A stretch of DNA of 64,000 nucleotides from the NCBI RefSeq assembly GCF_017833035.1, contig NZ_JAFIBM010000001.1, positions 2,046,001 through 2,110,000 on the forward strand, read 5' to 3'. This DNA is from Frigoribacterium sp. PvP032. Lineage in GTDB: Bacteria > Actinomycetota > Actinomycetes > Actinomycetales > Microbacteriaceae. How positions within the stretch are numbered: the first letter of the stretch is position 1; each line of letters opens with the position of its first letter. The notes below the pieces were generated by a model, which saw only the letters and a program-made list of their open reading frames with translations, had not been told where the DNA came from and did no database searches. Shown here in pieces: positions 49,572 through 58,235 of the stretch. A program made the translations under genes and the position numbers.

Positions 49572-50386
49572 GAGGCACCACCCTGCGGCGGCGCCGTCGT
49601 GGTGAGCGCCGACGCCGTCCGCGGCAGCGCGGTGAGCTCGCGGAACCACTTGGGCAGGGCGAGGACGAGGTAGGCCGTGTTGGCGACCAGCAGGGCGACG
49701 TAGACGACCGTGAAGCCGGGCGCCCACGCGAGGAGGAGGAAGGCGAGGCAGAGCAGACCGTAGTCCGTCGGCACCACGGCGAGCGAGTACAGCGCGCCCG
49801 TGCGGGGACGGACCACCGTGGGGCTGCCGCGTCGGACCGAGTCGGCGCGACGGAGCTGCTCGGTCAGGACGATCGCGAAGAAGGCCACGGTCGCCACGAC
49901 CTGGTAGACGAGCGGCAGCGCCAGGATCGCCTCGCGGCCCTCTGGCTCGCGGAGCCACGACTCGAAGACCGCGAGGTGCAGGACGGCGATCTTGGTCGCG
50001 TCGATGACGTGGTCGAGCCACTCGCCGGCAGGGCTGCCGCCGCCGCGCAGGCGGGCGAGCTGCCCGTCGGCGGAGTCGAGGGCGTAGCCGACGACGAGGA
50101 GGAGCACGACGGCCACCGCCATGGCCGCTCCGGAGGGCACCGCCGCGACGAGCGCGATGCCGGCGAAGGTGCAGACCGCGCTGAGGGCGGTCACCTGGTT
50201 GGGAGTCGCGCCGACGACCCACGCCGCGGCGGCGGCCCACCGGCCGAGTCGGCGGTTCACGAACCGCGAGTAGGCAGGGGCCCCGCTGGAGGACTTCTGC
50301 GCCGTGGCGAGAGCCGACAGCGCCGCTCCGTACCGACGGGGGACGACGAGGCTCGCCTCGTCCTGGAGGGGCACGGTGGGGCTCAC
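49568..50386 (-). CDS. CDP-alcohol phosphatidyltransferase family protein
   Basis: Membrane enzyme of 272 residues with the complete CDP-alcohol phosphotransferase motif DG-x2-AR-x8-G-x3-D-x3-D (DSADGQLARLRGGG through EWLDHVID, about residues 98-123). About five further membrane helices follow. It transfers a phospho-alcohol from a CDP donor to an acceptor alcohol. A phospholipid role is possible, but its coupling to glycosyltransferases and a cytidylyltransferase points to decoration or priming of a surface glycan. GTG 50386 overlaps the GT gene by four bases. Confidence 0.85.
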   Translation of the reverse strand: MSPTVPLQDEASLVVPRRYGAALSALATAQKSSSGAPAYSRFVNRRLGRWAAAAAWVVGATPNQVTALSAVCTFAGIALVAAVPSGAAMAVAVVLLLVVGYALDSADGQLARLRGGGSPAGEWLDHVIDATKIAVLHLAVFESWLREPEGREAILALPLVYQVVATVAFFAIVLTEQLRRADSVRRGSPTVVRPRTGALYSLAVVPTDYGLLCLAFLLLAWAPGFTVVYVALLVANTAYLVLALPKWFRELTALPRTASALTTTAPPQGGAS

Positions 50387-51633
50387 GAGGCCACCCCCGC
50401 GGGCAGGGCGGCGTCGAGGTCCTTGTGGAGGTGCAGCTCGCCCAGCACGACCGCCGCGAGACGGCGGCGCATCCGGTCGGGCGTGAAGCGCTCCGCCCAG
50501 GTCTCGTGCGCACGGCCGCCGGCCGCGGCGAGCTGGTCGACGTCGAGGCCGGCGAAGAGGTCGGCCAGGCCGTCGACGTCCTGACGGTCGAAGAGCCAAC
50601 CGGTCCTGCCGTGCTCGACGACCTCCTCCGGCCCGCCGCTGCGGCTGGCGATGACGGGACGGCCCTGGCTGAACGCCTCGAGGGCGACGATGCCGAAGCC
50701 CTCGAGCGTGTCGGTGGGCAGCACGACGGCGTCGGCGTCGCGCACCCAGGTGGACGCGTCGTCCACCTCGCCGACGACCGTCACGGTCTCGGGTCGGGTG
50801 ACGACGGCGGCGACGAGTCCCGGCACGTCGACGCCGGTGCCGGCGGCGGGAGGGCCGCCGAGGATGGTCAGGTGCCCGGGGCAGCCGGCGGCGTTCCAGG
50901 CCGCGAGCAGCGTCGCGTGTCCCTTGTGCGGGTTCCAGCGGCTGGCGACGACGTAGTGGGGGAGGCGGTGCTCCGGCGGCGCCGTGACGTCCGCGTCCCG
51001 GCGAGCCACGCCGTTGTGCACCACCTGGGCACGGTCGTCGCCTGCGAGGCCGGAGCTCTCGAGCACGGAGTGGGACACCGCTACCAGGGAGGTGCAGGAC
51101 CGGGCGAGCACGGACAGGCCCGCGCGGTCCCCGTCTCCCCAGGGCTCCTGCAGGTGGCCGACGACGCTGTCCACCCGGGCGAGGCGAGCGAGGGGCGCGA
51201 CGGCGAGGCACGCGCTCGTGGCGCACCAGACGAGATCGAAGTGGCGTCCGGCGAGACGGGCCGTGGTCTTCGCGGCGTCGCGGACGAGGCCGACCATGCC
51301 GCCGAGACGCATCCCGCGCCGGCGGAGGATGGGCAGGGGCGTGCGCTCGACACGGGCGCCGCGCTCACGCAGCAGCGGCCCGAGGGGGCCCGCCGCGACG
51401 TCCGTCGGCAGCCACACGGTCACGTCGAGGTCGTCGCGGGCGGCGAGCTCGCTGACGACCTCGAGCACGATGCGGTCGGAGCCGTAGAGCTCGTCGGACG
51501 AGTGCACGACGAGGACGCGCCCCCGGCGAGAGCCGACGTGGCGGGGAGGCACCTCCGCCAGCGCACGGCTGACGCCGTCGAGCGGGCGGGGAGCCGCCTC
51601 CGTCGCGCTGGTCCTGGTCATGTCGATGGTCAT
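50383..51633 (-). CDS. Family 4 glycosyltransferase (polysaccharide cluster)
   Basis: GT-B glycosyltransferase of 416 residues. The Rossmann start is RVLVVHSSDELYGSDRIVLEV near 39, the donor Lys lies in VASRWNPHKGHATLLAAW near 228, and the EX7E motif is EGFGIVALEAFSQGRPVIAS near 312. The N-terminal 35 residues are a Thr/Ala/Pro-rich extension. It follows the priming transferase after 91 bases and is translationally coupled to the next gene. Confidence 0.87.
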   Translation of the reverse strand: MTIDMTRTSATEAAPRPLDGVSRALAEVPPRHVGSRRGRVLVVHSSDELYGSDRIVLEVVSELAARDDLDVTVWLPTDVAAGPLGPLLRERGARVERTPLPILRRRGMRLGGMVGLVRDAAKTTARLAGRHFDLVWCATSACLAVAPLARLARVDSVVGHLQEPWGDGDRAGLSVLARSCTSLVAVSHSVLESSGLAGDDRAQVVHNGVARRDADVTAPPEHRLPHYVVASRWNPHKGHATLLAAWNAAGCPGHLTILGGPPAAGTGVDVPGLVAAVVTRPETVTVVGEVDDASTWVRDADAVVLPTDTLEGFGIVALEAFSQGRPVIASRSGGPEEVVEHGRTGWLFDRQDVDGLADLFAGLDVDQLAAAGGRAHETWAERFTPDRMRRRLAAVVLGELHLHKDLDAALPAGVAS

Positions 51634-51724
51634 CTGTTCCCCCGTGGAGTGGTCTCGGTACGTGTCGTGGTGATGCTGCTGTTGCTGGCGGTGGTCCTCG
51701 GACGGCGCTCGTCAGGCGCTGCCA

Positions 51725-53323
51725 TCAGTACGCGCCCTCGTGCCGGACGAGCACGCGGAAGGTGCGCCAGATGATGACGAGGTCCACGGCCATGGACCAG
51801 TTCTCGACGTAGTACAGGTCGAGTCGGACGCTCTCCTCCCAGCTGAGGTCGCTCCGGCCGTTGACCTGCCACATGCCGGTGAGCCCTGGCTTGATGTAGA
51901 GACGGCGGTGGACGTGCGTCTCGTAGTCCGCCACCTCGCGGGGGAGGGGAGGCCGGGGCCCGACGATGCTCATGTCGCCGCGGACGATGTTCCACAGCTG
52001 GGGGAGCTCGTCGAGCGACCAGCGCCGCAGGACCCGGCCGATCTTCGTGACGCGCGGGTCGTGCCTCATCTTGAAGAGCACGCCGGCACCCTCGTCGCTG
52101 GCCGACAGGTCGTGGAGCAGGAGCTCCGCGTCGACGACCATCGAGCGGAACTTGACCATGTCGAAGGTGCGGCCGTCCCGGCCCACTCGACGCTGTCGGA
52201 AGAGCACGGGTCCCTGGCTGTCGAGGGCGACCAGCAGCGCGAGGACGCCCAGGAGCGGCGAGAGCACGAGCAGCGCCGTTCCCGCCAGAGCGATGTCGAA
52301 CAGCCTCTTGAGCACGTGGCGCGGGCCGTCGAAGCTCGGGATGTCGACGTGCATCAGGGGCAGTCCCTGGACGGGACGGAACGTGATGCGGGGTCCCGCG
52401 ATGTTGGTGAGGCGGGAGGCGAGCACGAGCTCCGCGGCCCGGCCCTCGAGCTGCCACCCGAGGTCTCGCAGCCACTCGTGACCGAGCCCGAGGTCCCCGG
52501 CGACGATGACGCTGCTGACGTTGAGCTTCCAGACCGCGCGCGGCACGTCCTCGACGCCCGCCACGATGGGGACGACACGATCGCCGACGAGCACGCCGCC
52601 GCTCTCGGGGTCGAGGGTGGCCGCGCCGACGATGTCGTACACGGCACCGTGCGTGCGGTCGACCCTGTCGACGACGTAGCGGATGTCCTCACGGCTGCCG
52701 ACCACGACGGCCCGCGACAGGAAGTGCCCCGTGCGGCGTTGCGCCTGGAGCCAGCGACGCATGGACCACCGGACGACCACGAGGGCGCCGCCGCCGAGGG
52801 GGAGAGCCACGAGGAAGTACATCCGGCCGCCGACGCCGCCGTCCAGCAGGGCCAGCCAGATGGCCGCCACCGTGAAGGCGAGCAGCGTGGCGTTGCCCAC
52901 ACGACGGTACTCGGCCGCGCCCGTGCCGACCACCGCGAGCTCGCGGGTGCGGTAGAAGCTGAGGCTGGCCGCCCAGACGAGCCCGACCAGGACGGGGACC
53001 CAGACGACGTCGGCGACGCCCGCGACGACCTGGTCGACCGTGAGCCGGTCCGTCACGACCGCGGTCCGCACGCTGGCGACGACGGCTGCGGCGACCACGG
53101 AGGCGGCGACGACGGCGGTGTCCGCGACGCGCAGTCGTCGGCGGTACCGGAGCGCCCACGGCGCGCCGGTGTCGCCAGCGTCCGACGCGTCGAGGCCGCG
53201 GCCGGGGGAGGAGGGGGCGGGAGCACGGAGGACGTGGCTCGACGAGGTCGGCAGGTCGACGTGGACGACGGGAAGAGGGGCGGTCAGTCGGTCCGTCGGG
53301 TCGACGGTGAGGCGTCTGCGCAT
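51725..53323 (-). CDS. Polyprenyl glycosylphosphotransferase (initiating sugar transferase)
   Basis: Transfers a sugar-1-phosphate onto undecaprenyl phosphate to start exopolysaccharide repeat synthesis. The 532-residue WbaP/CpsE-type protein has four to five N-terminal membrane helices (about 65-180) and a CoA-binding-like middle domain (VVVGSREDIRYVVDRV). After a further helix comes the bacterial sugar transferase domain with FRQRRVGRDGRTFDMVKFRSM near 395 and DELPQLWNIVRGDMSIVGPRP near 455. The IKPGLTGMWQVNGR motif follows. I use ATG 53323; the frame extends 53 residues upstream. First gene of the cluster. Confidence 0.92.
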   Translation of the reverse strand: MRRRLTVDPTDRLTAPLPVVHVDLPTSSSHVLRAPAPSSPGRGLDASDAGDTGAPWALRYRRRLRVADTAVVAASVVAAAVVASVRTAVVTDRLTVDQVVAGVADVVWVPVLVGLVWAASLSFYRTRELAVVGTGAAEYRRVGNATLLAFTVAAIWLALLDGGVGGRMYFLVALPLGGGALVVVRWSMRRWLQAQRRTGHFLSRAVVVGSREDIRYVVDRVDRTHGAVYDIVGAATLDPESGGVLVGDRVVPIVAGVEDVPRAVWKLNVSSVIVAGDLGLGHEWLRDLGWQLEGRAAELVLASRLTNIAGPRITFRPVQGLPLMHVDIPSFDGPRHVLKRLFDIALAGTALLVLSPLLGVLALLVALDSQGPVLFRQRRVGRDGRTFDMVKFRSMVVDAELLLHDLSASDEGAGVLFKMRHDPRVTKIGRVLRRWSLDELPQLWNIVRGDMSIVGPRPPLPREVADYETHVHRRLYIKPGLTGMWQVNGRSDLSWEESVRLDLYYVENWSMAVDLVIIWRTFRVLVRHEGAY

Positions 53324-53337
53324 GGGGAATTGCTCGC

Positions 53338-53727
53338 TCGGGTAGGCGTGGTGCCCCTGGCAGCCTTCGGGGGCCGCCAGGGACGGGAGGGCGACGACCG
53401 GGTTCGGGTCGGTCGTCGACCAGGTGGCGACGACGGCAGGGCGCAGCAGGGCTGCGCCGTGCCGACGTCGCCGTGGCCGCATTTCGGGTGCGGCCGTTCG
53501 GGTAGGCGACGAGCGGGAGGCTCGGAGTTCGGGTCGACGAGCCGGGGTGGGCTCGACGGGTGTCGGGTGTCGGGTGTCGGGTGCTGCTCGTCGTGTTCGG
53601 GTGCGACGGGATGACGCGCACGGGTCGAGCGCGACCGCGGGACGGTCAGCTCGACGAGGGCGTCGGTGGCTCGGTCGACGTCGGGTGGCGTCGTGAGCCG
53701 TTCGGTGACGCAGGGCTCATTTCGGGT
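53338..53727. repeat. Reiterated TCGGGT (ACCCGA) motif
   Basis: TCGGGT occurs at 53338, 53404, 53484, 53498, 53529, 53563, 53570, 53577, 53597, 53681 and 53722, always on the plus strand. Three copies form a perfect 7-base tandem (GTCGGGT, 53562-53582). ATTTCGGGTG occurs twice (53481-53490 and 53719-53728). By base composition well under one copy would be expected. Confidence 0.85.
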
Positions 53728-54091
53728 GTGCCCTGCTCGGCGGTGGGGCCGCCGGTGGTTCGTTGACGACTCTAGGCCGGGGGACCCCCCCGACGGGGAC
53801 CCCCCGTTCTGGGGGTCGTGCCCCCCTCGGCCCGGCCCGTCCGCACGGACTCACCCAGGGAGGAGCAGAGCCACCCGCGTGGACCGAGGCCCCGCGTCGT
53901 CGACGACGGCGGAGCCGGCTCTCGAGACGGGGGCCGCGGGACCGCGGGTCGATTCTCGCATAATGGCTGATGAGGGCACGATCGACCGGCGAGGCGAGCA
54001 CGGCGGCACCGAGGACGACGTGAACACGGATGCACCACACCCGTCGTGTATCATGCATCGGCGCCTCGCCGCACCAGGGTGTGCGCACGAC

Positions 54092-54119
54092 GAACGGCAG
54101 GTGTCGCCACCTGCCGTTC
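54092..54119 (-). terminator. Terminator of the osmolyte ABC operon
   Basis: Perfect 12-base arms GAACGGCAGGTG and CACCTGCCGTTC with a 4-base loop lie about 43 bases past the stop of the binding-protein gene. Confidence 0.85.
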
Positions 54120-54161
54120 ACCCTGCATCTAGCCCGTGTTAATCACCCTGGGGGCGATGCC

Positions 54162-55187
54162 TCACGGGCGTGTCACGAAGCCCTTCTCCACCATCCAGTC
54201 GAAGGCGACGTCTGCGGGCTCCTCGCCCTCCACGTCGACTCGGCGGTTCAGGGTGCGCAGCTCGTCGTCCGTCAGGGACGGCGAGATCTGCTCGTAGACG
54301 CTCGCCAGCTGCGGGTACGTCTCCAGCACGTCGTCGGTCAGCACCGGCGCCACGTTGTAGGCAGGGAAGAACCCCTGGTCGTCCTCGAGCACCGTCAGGT
54401 CGAGCGAGTCGATGCGCCCGTCCGTCGTGAAGACCTCGCCGAAGTTGCAGCGGCCACGGTCGGTGGCCTCGTAGACGGTCCCCGTGTCGAGGATGCTCAC
54501 GTTGCTCGTCGGGACGCCGTCGGCGGCGCCGAGCTCCAGGCCGTAGCGCTCGAGCATCGGCGCGAAGCCGTCCGCCCGCGAGTTGAACTCGGCCTCGACG
54601 CAGAACGTGCGCTGCTCGACGGGCAGGGCCGCGATCTGCGAGAGCGTCGAGATGTCGCCCAGCTCGGCCACCGCCTCCGACCGGACCGCCATCGCGTAGG
54701 TGTTGTTCAGCGGCGCCGGCTCGAGCCAGACGAGCCCGTTGGCCTCGTCGGCGTCGCGCACCGCCGTGTACTGCTCCTCCTTGTCGGGGATGCCCGCCGC
54801 CTCGCCGAGGTAGGTGAGCCAGGCGGTGCCCGTGTACTCGTAGGTCATGTCGGCCCCGCCGTCGAGCATGAGCTGGCGGACGGCGACGCTCCCGGGCACG
54901 TTCGTCATGTCGGTCACCTCGAAGCCCGCGGCCTGGGCCGCGAGCACGGCGATCTTGCCGAGGATCAGCTGCTCCGTGAAGTTCTTGGCGGTGACCGTGA
55001 TCGCGGCGTCGTCCGGCAGGTCGTCGATCGCCTCGATCGAGCCGGGGGCCACGGCGGGCACGAAGGCGGTCGCGGGCTGCAGCCCGCAGCCCGTCAGCAG
55101 GGCAGCGGTCGACGCCGCGACGACGCCCAGCAAGGAGGCGCGGCGCAGTGCCCGCAGACGGGGGCGCGAGGCATGGGCGGGGGTCAT
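54162..55187 (-). CDS. Osmolyte (glycine betaine/choline-type) ABC transporter binding lipoprotein
   Basis: Extracellular solute-binding lipoprotein of 341 residues, OpuAC/ProX family. The signal peptide ends in a lipobox LLTGC with Cys near residue 30. The mature domain has VTAKNFTEQLILGKIA, ADMTYEYTGTAW and FVEPAP-like segment VWLEPAPLNNTYAMAV, as in betaine/carnitine/choline binders. Its ATG overlaps the permease stop by four bases. Substrate specificity within quaternary amines cannot be told from sequence. Confidence 0.9.
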   Translation of the reverse strand: MTPAHASRPRLRALRRASLLGVVAASTAALLTGCGLQPATAFVPAVAPGSIEAIDDLPDDAAITVTAKNFTEQLILGKIAVLAAQAAGFEVTDMTNVPGSVAVRQLMLDGGADMTYEYTGTAWLTYLGEAAGIPDKEEQYTAVRDADEANGLVWLEPAPLNNTYAMAVRSEAVAELGDISTLSQIAALPVEQRTFCVEAEFNSRADGFAPMLERYGLELGAADGVPTSNVSILDTGTVYEATDRGRCNFGEVFTTDGRIDSLDLTVLEDDQGFFPAYNVAPVLTDDVLETYPQLASVYEQISPSLTDDELRTLNRRVDVEGEEPADVAFDWMVEKGFVTRP

Positions 55188-55969
55188 CGGAGGCCCTTCG
55201 GTCGGGCGACGTGCTCGACCACGCGGCCGAGCCAGTCGATCAGCAGAGCGAGGAGAGCGACGAGCAGGGCACCCGAGACGAGCACCTTCGGCAGGAACAG
55301 GTTGACGCCGGTCGTGATGAGCAGTCCGAGGCCGCCGGCGCCGATGAACGTCGCGAGGGCGGCCGAGCCGACGAGCAGCACGAGGGCGGTGCGGATGCCG
55401 GAGAGCATCACGGGCACGGCCAGGGGCAGCTCGACCCGGAACAACACGGACGTCGCGGACATCCCCATGCCGCGACCGGCCTCGACGAGGCGCGCGTCGA
55501 CGCTCTGCAGGCCGACCATGGTGTTGCGCAGCACGGGCAGCGCCGCGTAGAGCACGAGGGCGATCACGGCGGTCCAGAACGAGAAGCCCAGCCACAGGGC
55601 CAGCAGCACGATGAGGCCGACCGCGGGGGCCGCCTGCCCGAAGTTCGCGAGCACGAGCACCGGCCCGGCCGCGCGCCGGAACGGGCGACGGGTGAGGAGG
55701 ACGCCGAGGGGAACGGCGAGGACGAGAACGATCGCCGCCGACGCGAAGGTGAGCGCCAGGTGCTCGCCCGTGTAGGTGACCAGGGCGGACGGGTTCAGGG
55801 TCGTGCGCTCGGCGGTCGTGAGGTCCGCGACGGAGAGCCAGATGCAGAACGCGGCGAACACCACGGCCACGGCGGCCGGCTGCACGACGAGGCCGAGCCA
55901 GGACGGCCGGGCACGCCGGGGTCGGCTGGCGGACGAGGAGGCGGCGGGCGCGTCGGCGAGGGCGGTCAC
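55184..55969 (-). CDS. Osmolyte ABC transporter permease (second)
   Basis: BPD-type permease of 261 residues with about six membrane helices after a polar N-terminus. The EAA-loop region is LVEAGRGMGMSATSVLFRVELPLAVPVMLSGIR-like, near residues 160-190, which contacts the ATPase. The fold matches OpuCB/ProW-type permeases. It overlaps both the ATPase gene and the binding-protein gene by four bases. Confidence 0.9.
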   Translation of the reverse strand: MTALADAPAASSSASRPRRARPSWLGLVVQPAAVAVVFAAFCIWLSVADLTTAERTTLNPSALVTYTGEHLALTFASAAIVLVLAVPLGVLLTRRPFRRAAGPVLVLANFGQAAPAVGLIVLLALWLGFSFWTAVIALVLYAALPVLRNTMVGLQSVDARLVEAGRGMGMSATSVLFRVELPLAVPVMLSGIRTALVLLVGSAALATFIGAGGLGLLITTGVNLFLPKVLVSGALLVALLALLIDWLGRVVEHVARPKGLR

Positions 55970-57303
55970 TGCCGCTCACCGGCCCGGTCGGCGGCCTCGA
56001 CGCCCTCGACCACGGGAGCGCCGTCGACCACGGGGGCCCCGTCGACGGGACGCGCGTCCTGCGGCTCGCCGACGATCGGCAGCGGCCCCGTGTTCGTCCC
56101 GACCGGCGCGCCCTCGAGCGCGACGGCAGCCGCCTTCCGCGCCCGGGTGATGGCCTCCATGACGACCTCGACCGTGATGACGCCGACGAAGGCGTCGCGG
56201 CGACCGGTCACCAGCGCGGCGCCGGCGCTCGAGACGAGCATCGTGTCGAGCGCGTCGTTCAGCGTGGCTCCGCTGCCGATGACGGGCAGCTGCGGGTCCG
56301 TCCCGCCCGGCACGACGTCGAGCCGCGCGAGCTGCCGAAGGGACGGCCACCGGACGGGGCGGCCGCGGTCGTCGACGACGACGGCGTGCTCGTGCCCGGC
56401 GGCCTCGACGCGGGCGGCCACCTCGCGACCGGACTCGCCGGCCTCGGCGACGACCGCCTCCGCCAGGTCGACGTCGCGCACCCGGGTGAGCGTCAGCTGC
56501 TTGAGCCCCGCGCCGGAGCCGATGAAGTTCTCGACGAACTCGTTCGCCGGCTCGGCGAGGATGCGCTCCGGGGTGTCGTACTGCACGATGTGCGCGCCCT
56601 CGGAGAAGACCACGATCCAGTCGCCGAGCTTGACGGCCTCGTCGAAGTCGTGGGTGACGATGACGATCGTCTTCTGCAGCTCCTGCTGGATGTTGATCAG
56701 CTCGTCCTGCAGCCGCTGGCGCGTGATCGGGTCGACGGCACCGAAGGGCTCGTCCATCAGCAGGACCGGCGGGTCGGCCGCGAGGGCCCTGGCGACGCCG
56801 ACGCGCTGCTGCTGCCCGCCCGACAGCTCGCGCGGGAACCGGTCGCGGTACGTGTCGGGGTCGAGCGAGACGAGCTCGAGCAGCTCGTCGACGCGGGCGG
56901 TGATGCGCTCCTTGGACCAGCCGAGCATCTTCGGGACGATCGCGATGTTGGCCGCCACCGTCATGTGCGGGAACAGCCCGCCGGCCTGGATCACGTAGCC
57001 GATGCGGCGCCGCAGCTCGTCGCCGTCGATGTCGGTGACGTCGTCGTCGCCGAGCACCACCCGGCCCTCGCTCGGCTCGATCAGCCGGTTGATCATCTTG
57101 AGCGTGGTGGTCTTGCCGCAGCCGGAGGGGCCGACGAGCATGACGATCTTGCCGGCCGGGATCTCGAGGGTGATGCCGTCGACGGCGGGCGCGGACTGGC
57201 CCGGGTAGCGCTTCGTCACCTGGTCGAGCAGGATGCTGCGGCCCGACACCTCCGGCGAGGCGGAGGGCGACGAGGAGGCGGTGGGGGAGTCAGTTCTGGA
57301 CAC
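55966..57303 (-). CDS. Osmolyte ABC transporter ATPase with CBS domains
   Basis: ProV/OpuA-type ATPase of 445 residues. Walker A is GPSGCGKTT near residue 59, the signature is LSGGQQQRVGVARAL near 160, and Walker B is LLMDEPFGAVDP near 182. A C-terminal region with tandem CBS-like segments (HAVVVDDRGRPVRW, GAALVTGRRDAFVGVITVE) is where related OpuA proteins sense ionic strength. The tail repeats PVVDGAPVVEG. It overlaps the first permease by 14 bases. Confidence 0.92.
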   Translation of the reverse strand: MSRTDSPTASSSPSASPEVSGRSILLDQVTKRYPGQSAPAVDGITLEIPAGKIVMLVGPSGCGKTTTLKMINRLIEPSEGRVVLGDDDVTDIDGDELRRRIGYVIQAGGLFPHMTVAANIAIVPKMLGWSKERITARVDELLELVSLDPDTYRDRFPRELSGGQQQRVGVARALAADPPVLLMDEPFGAVDPITRQRLQDELINIQQELQKTIVIVTHDFDEAVKLGDWIVVFSEGAHIVQYDTPERILAEPANEFVENFIGSGAGLKQLTLTRVRDVDLAEAVVAEAGESGREVAARVEAAGHEHAVVVDDRGRPVRWPSLRQLARLDVVPGGTDPQLPVIGSGATLNDALDTMLVSSAGAALVTGRRDAFVGVITVEVVMEAITRARKAAAVALEGAPVGTNTGPLPIVGEPQDARPVDGAPVVDGAPVVEGVEAADRAGERQ

Positions 57304-57940
57304 GGATGCCTCTCGAGATGGTCAGGCGGCCGAGGCCGACGAGCAGGAGGTCGAGCACGAGGGCGAGGACGACGACGCCGACCACCCCGGTGACCACGGA
57401 GGCGAGCGCGTTCGCGCCGCCGGCTCGGGACAGGCCCGAGAAGATGAAGCCGCCGAGGCCGGGCCCCAGCGAGTAGGCGGCGACGGCGGCGATGCCCATC
57501 ACCATCTGCGCGCTGACGCGCACGCCCGTGAGGATGACCGGCCAGGCCAGCGGCAGCTGCACCTGCACGAGGGTGCGGAGGCTCCCCATGCCGATGCCCC
57601 GTGCGGACTCGACCAGGGCAGGGTCGACCTGCGTCAGCCCGACGACGGCGTTCCGCAGCACGGGCAGGGTCGCGAAGAAGGTGACGACGACGACTGCCGG
57701 CAGCACCCCGAAGCCGAGCGGCACGATGAGGAGGCCGACGACGGCGAAGGAGGGCAGCGTGAGACCGATGGCCGAGACGCCGTTCGCCACGGCGGTGAGG
57801 CCGGGCACGCGGTACACGAGCGCGGCCACGACGACGGCGATCACGACCGCGAGCACGAGGCACTGCACCACCAACGAGAAGTGCTGCCAGGAGGCGAACC
57901 AGATCTGGTCCCACCGCCCCGTCACGTAGTCCCACGCCAT
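57290..57940 (-). CDS. Osmolyte ABC transporter permease (first)
   Basis: BPD-type permease of 216 residues with about five to six helices and the EAA-like loop LVESARGIGMGSLRTLVQVQLPLAWPVILTGVR near residues 110-142. It heads the permease-ATPase-permease-binding protein operon, the OpuC/OsmV order. I use ATG 57940 (MAWDYVTGRWDQIW); the frame opens 27 codons earlier without family similarity. Confidence 0.9.
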   Translation of the reverse strand: MAWDYVTGRWDQIWFASWQHFSLVVQCLVLAVVIAVVVAALVYRVPGLTAVANGVSAIGLTLPSFAVVGLLIVPLGFGVLPAVVVVTFFATLPVLRNAVVGLTQVDPALVESARGIGMGSLRTLVQVQLPLAWPVILTGVRVSAQMVMGIAAVAAYSLGPGLGGFIFSGLSRAGGANALASVVTGVVGVVVLALVLDLLLVGLGRLTISRGIRVQN

Positions 57941-58081
57941 CTGATCCCGCTTCCCCGTCACTCGTTCGTCGACCCGTCTGCACGAAAGCCCGGCCTGGAC
58001 CGGGCGTTCGGCGTCCACCATAACGAGGACACGTCGGGTCCTGTCCAGGCGACGGGCGTCGTCGAGGGGGCCCTGGCACGC

Positions 58082-58161
58082 CGATCGTTACCTGGAGCCG
58101 GGCACGGAACGCCCGGTCAGGGGCGGGTCGGCGATCAGGGAGCAGCGGAGTGTAACGATCG
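58082..58161. promoter_or_regulatory. Inverted pair CGATCGTTAC / GTAACGATCG upstream of the osmolyte operon
   Basis: CGATCGTTAC (58082-58091) and its exact complement GTAACGATCG (58152-58161) lie 60 bases apart, about 140-220 bases upstream of the first permease. A minus-strand TACACT (58149-58154) overlaps the outer copy. This would suit a regulator binding two sites around a promoter. Confidence 0.45.
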
Positions 58162-58235
58162 TGAGCAGAACGCAGGAGGCGCGGCGCAGGACCTGCCTGC
58201 ACCGCGCCTCCTGCGGTCGTCGCCTCGCGCGGCAC

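Larger units (their letters stand above)
53324..54161. other. 838-base gene-free leader of the polysaccharide cluster
   Basis: No convincing gene lies here. Bases 53338-53727 carry about eleven TCGGGT copies. Bases 53776-53827 alternate G-runs and C-runs (GGGGGACCCCCC-like) that can form very stable hairpins. A minus-strand TAGAGT at 53768-53773 could be the cluster's -10, giving a leader of roughly 440 bases that contains all the repeats. Plus-strand CATAAT (53959-53964) and TATCAT (54049-54054) are stray promoter-like hexamers. The end holds the terminator of the osmolyte operon. Confidence 0.6.

Noticed and set aside
53562-53582. Short tandem repeats considered as a CRISPR array
   Set aside because: Units of 7 bases without spacers of constant length, and no cas genes in the window.
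53963-54142. Small open frame (MADEGTIDRRGEHGG...) in the gene-free leader
   Set aside because: No ribosome site, no family features, and it runs through the terminator hairpin of the neighbouring operon.
58022-58235. Possible riboswitch upstream of the osmolyte operon
   Set aside because: The paired arms are there, but I could not match any known riboswitch core. I kept it only as a candidate operator pair.
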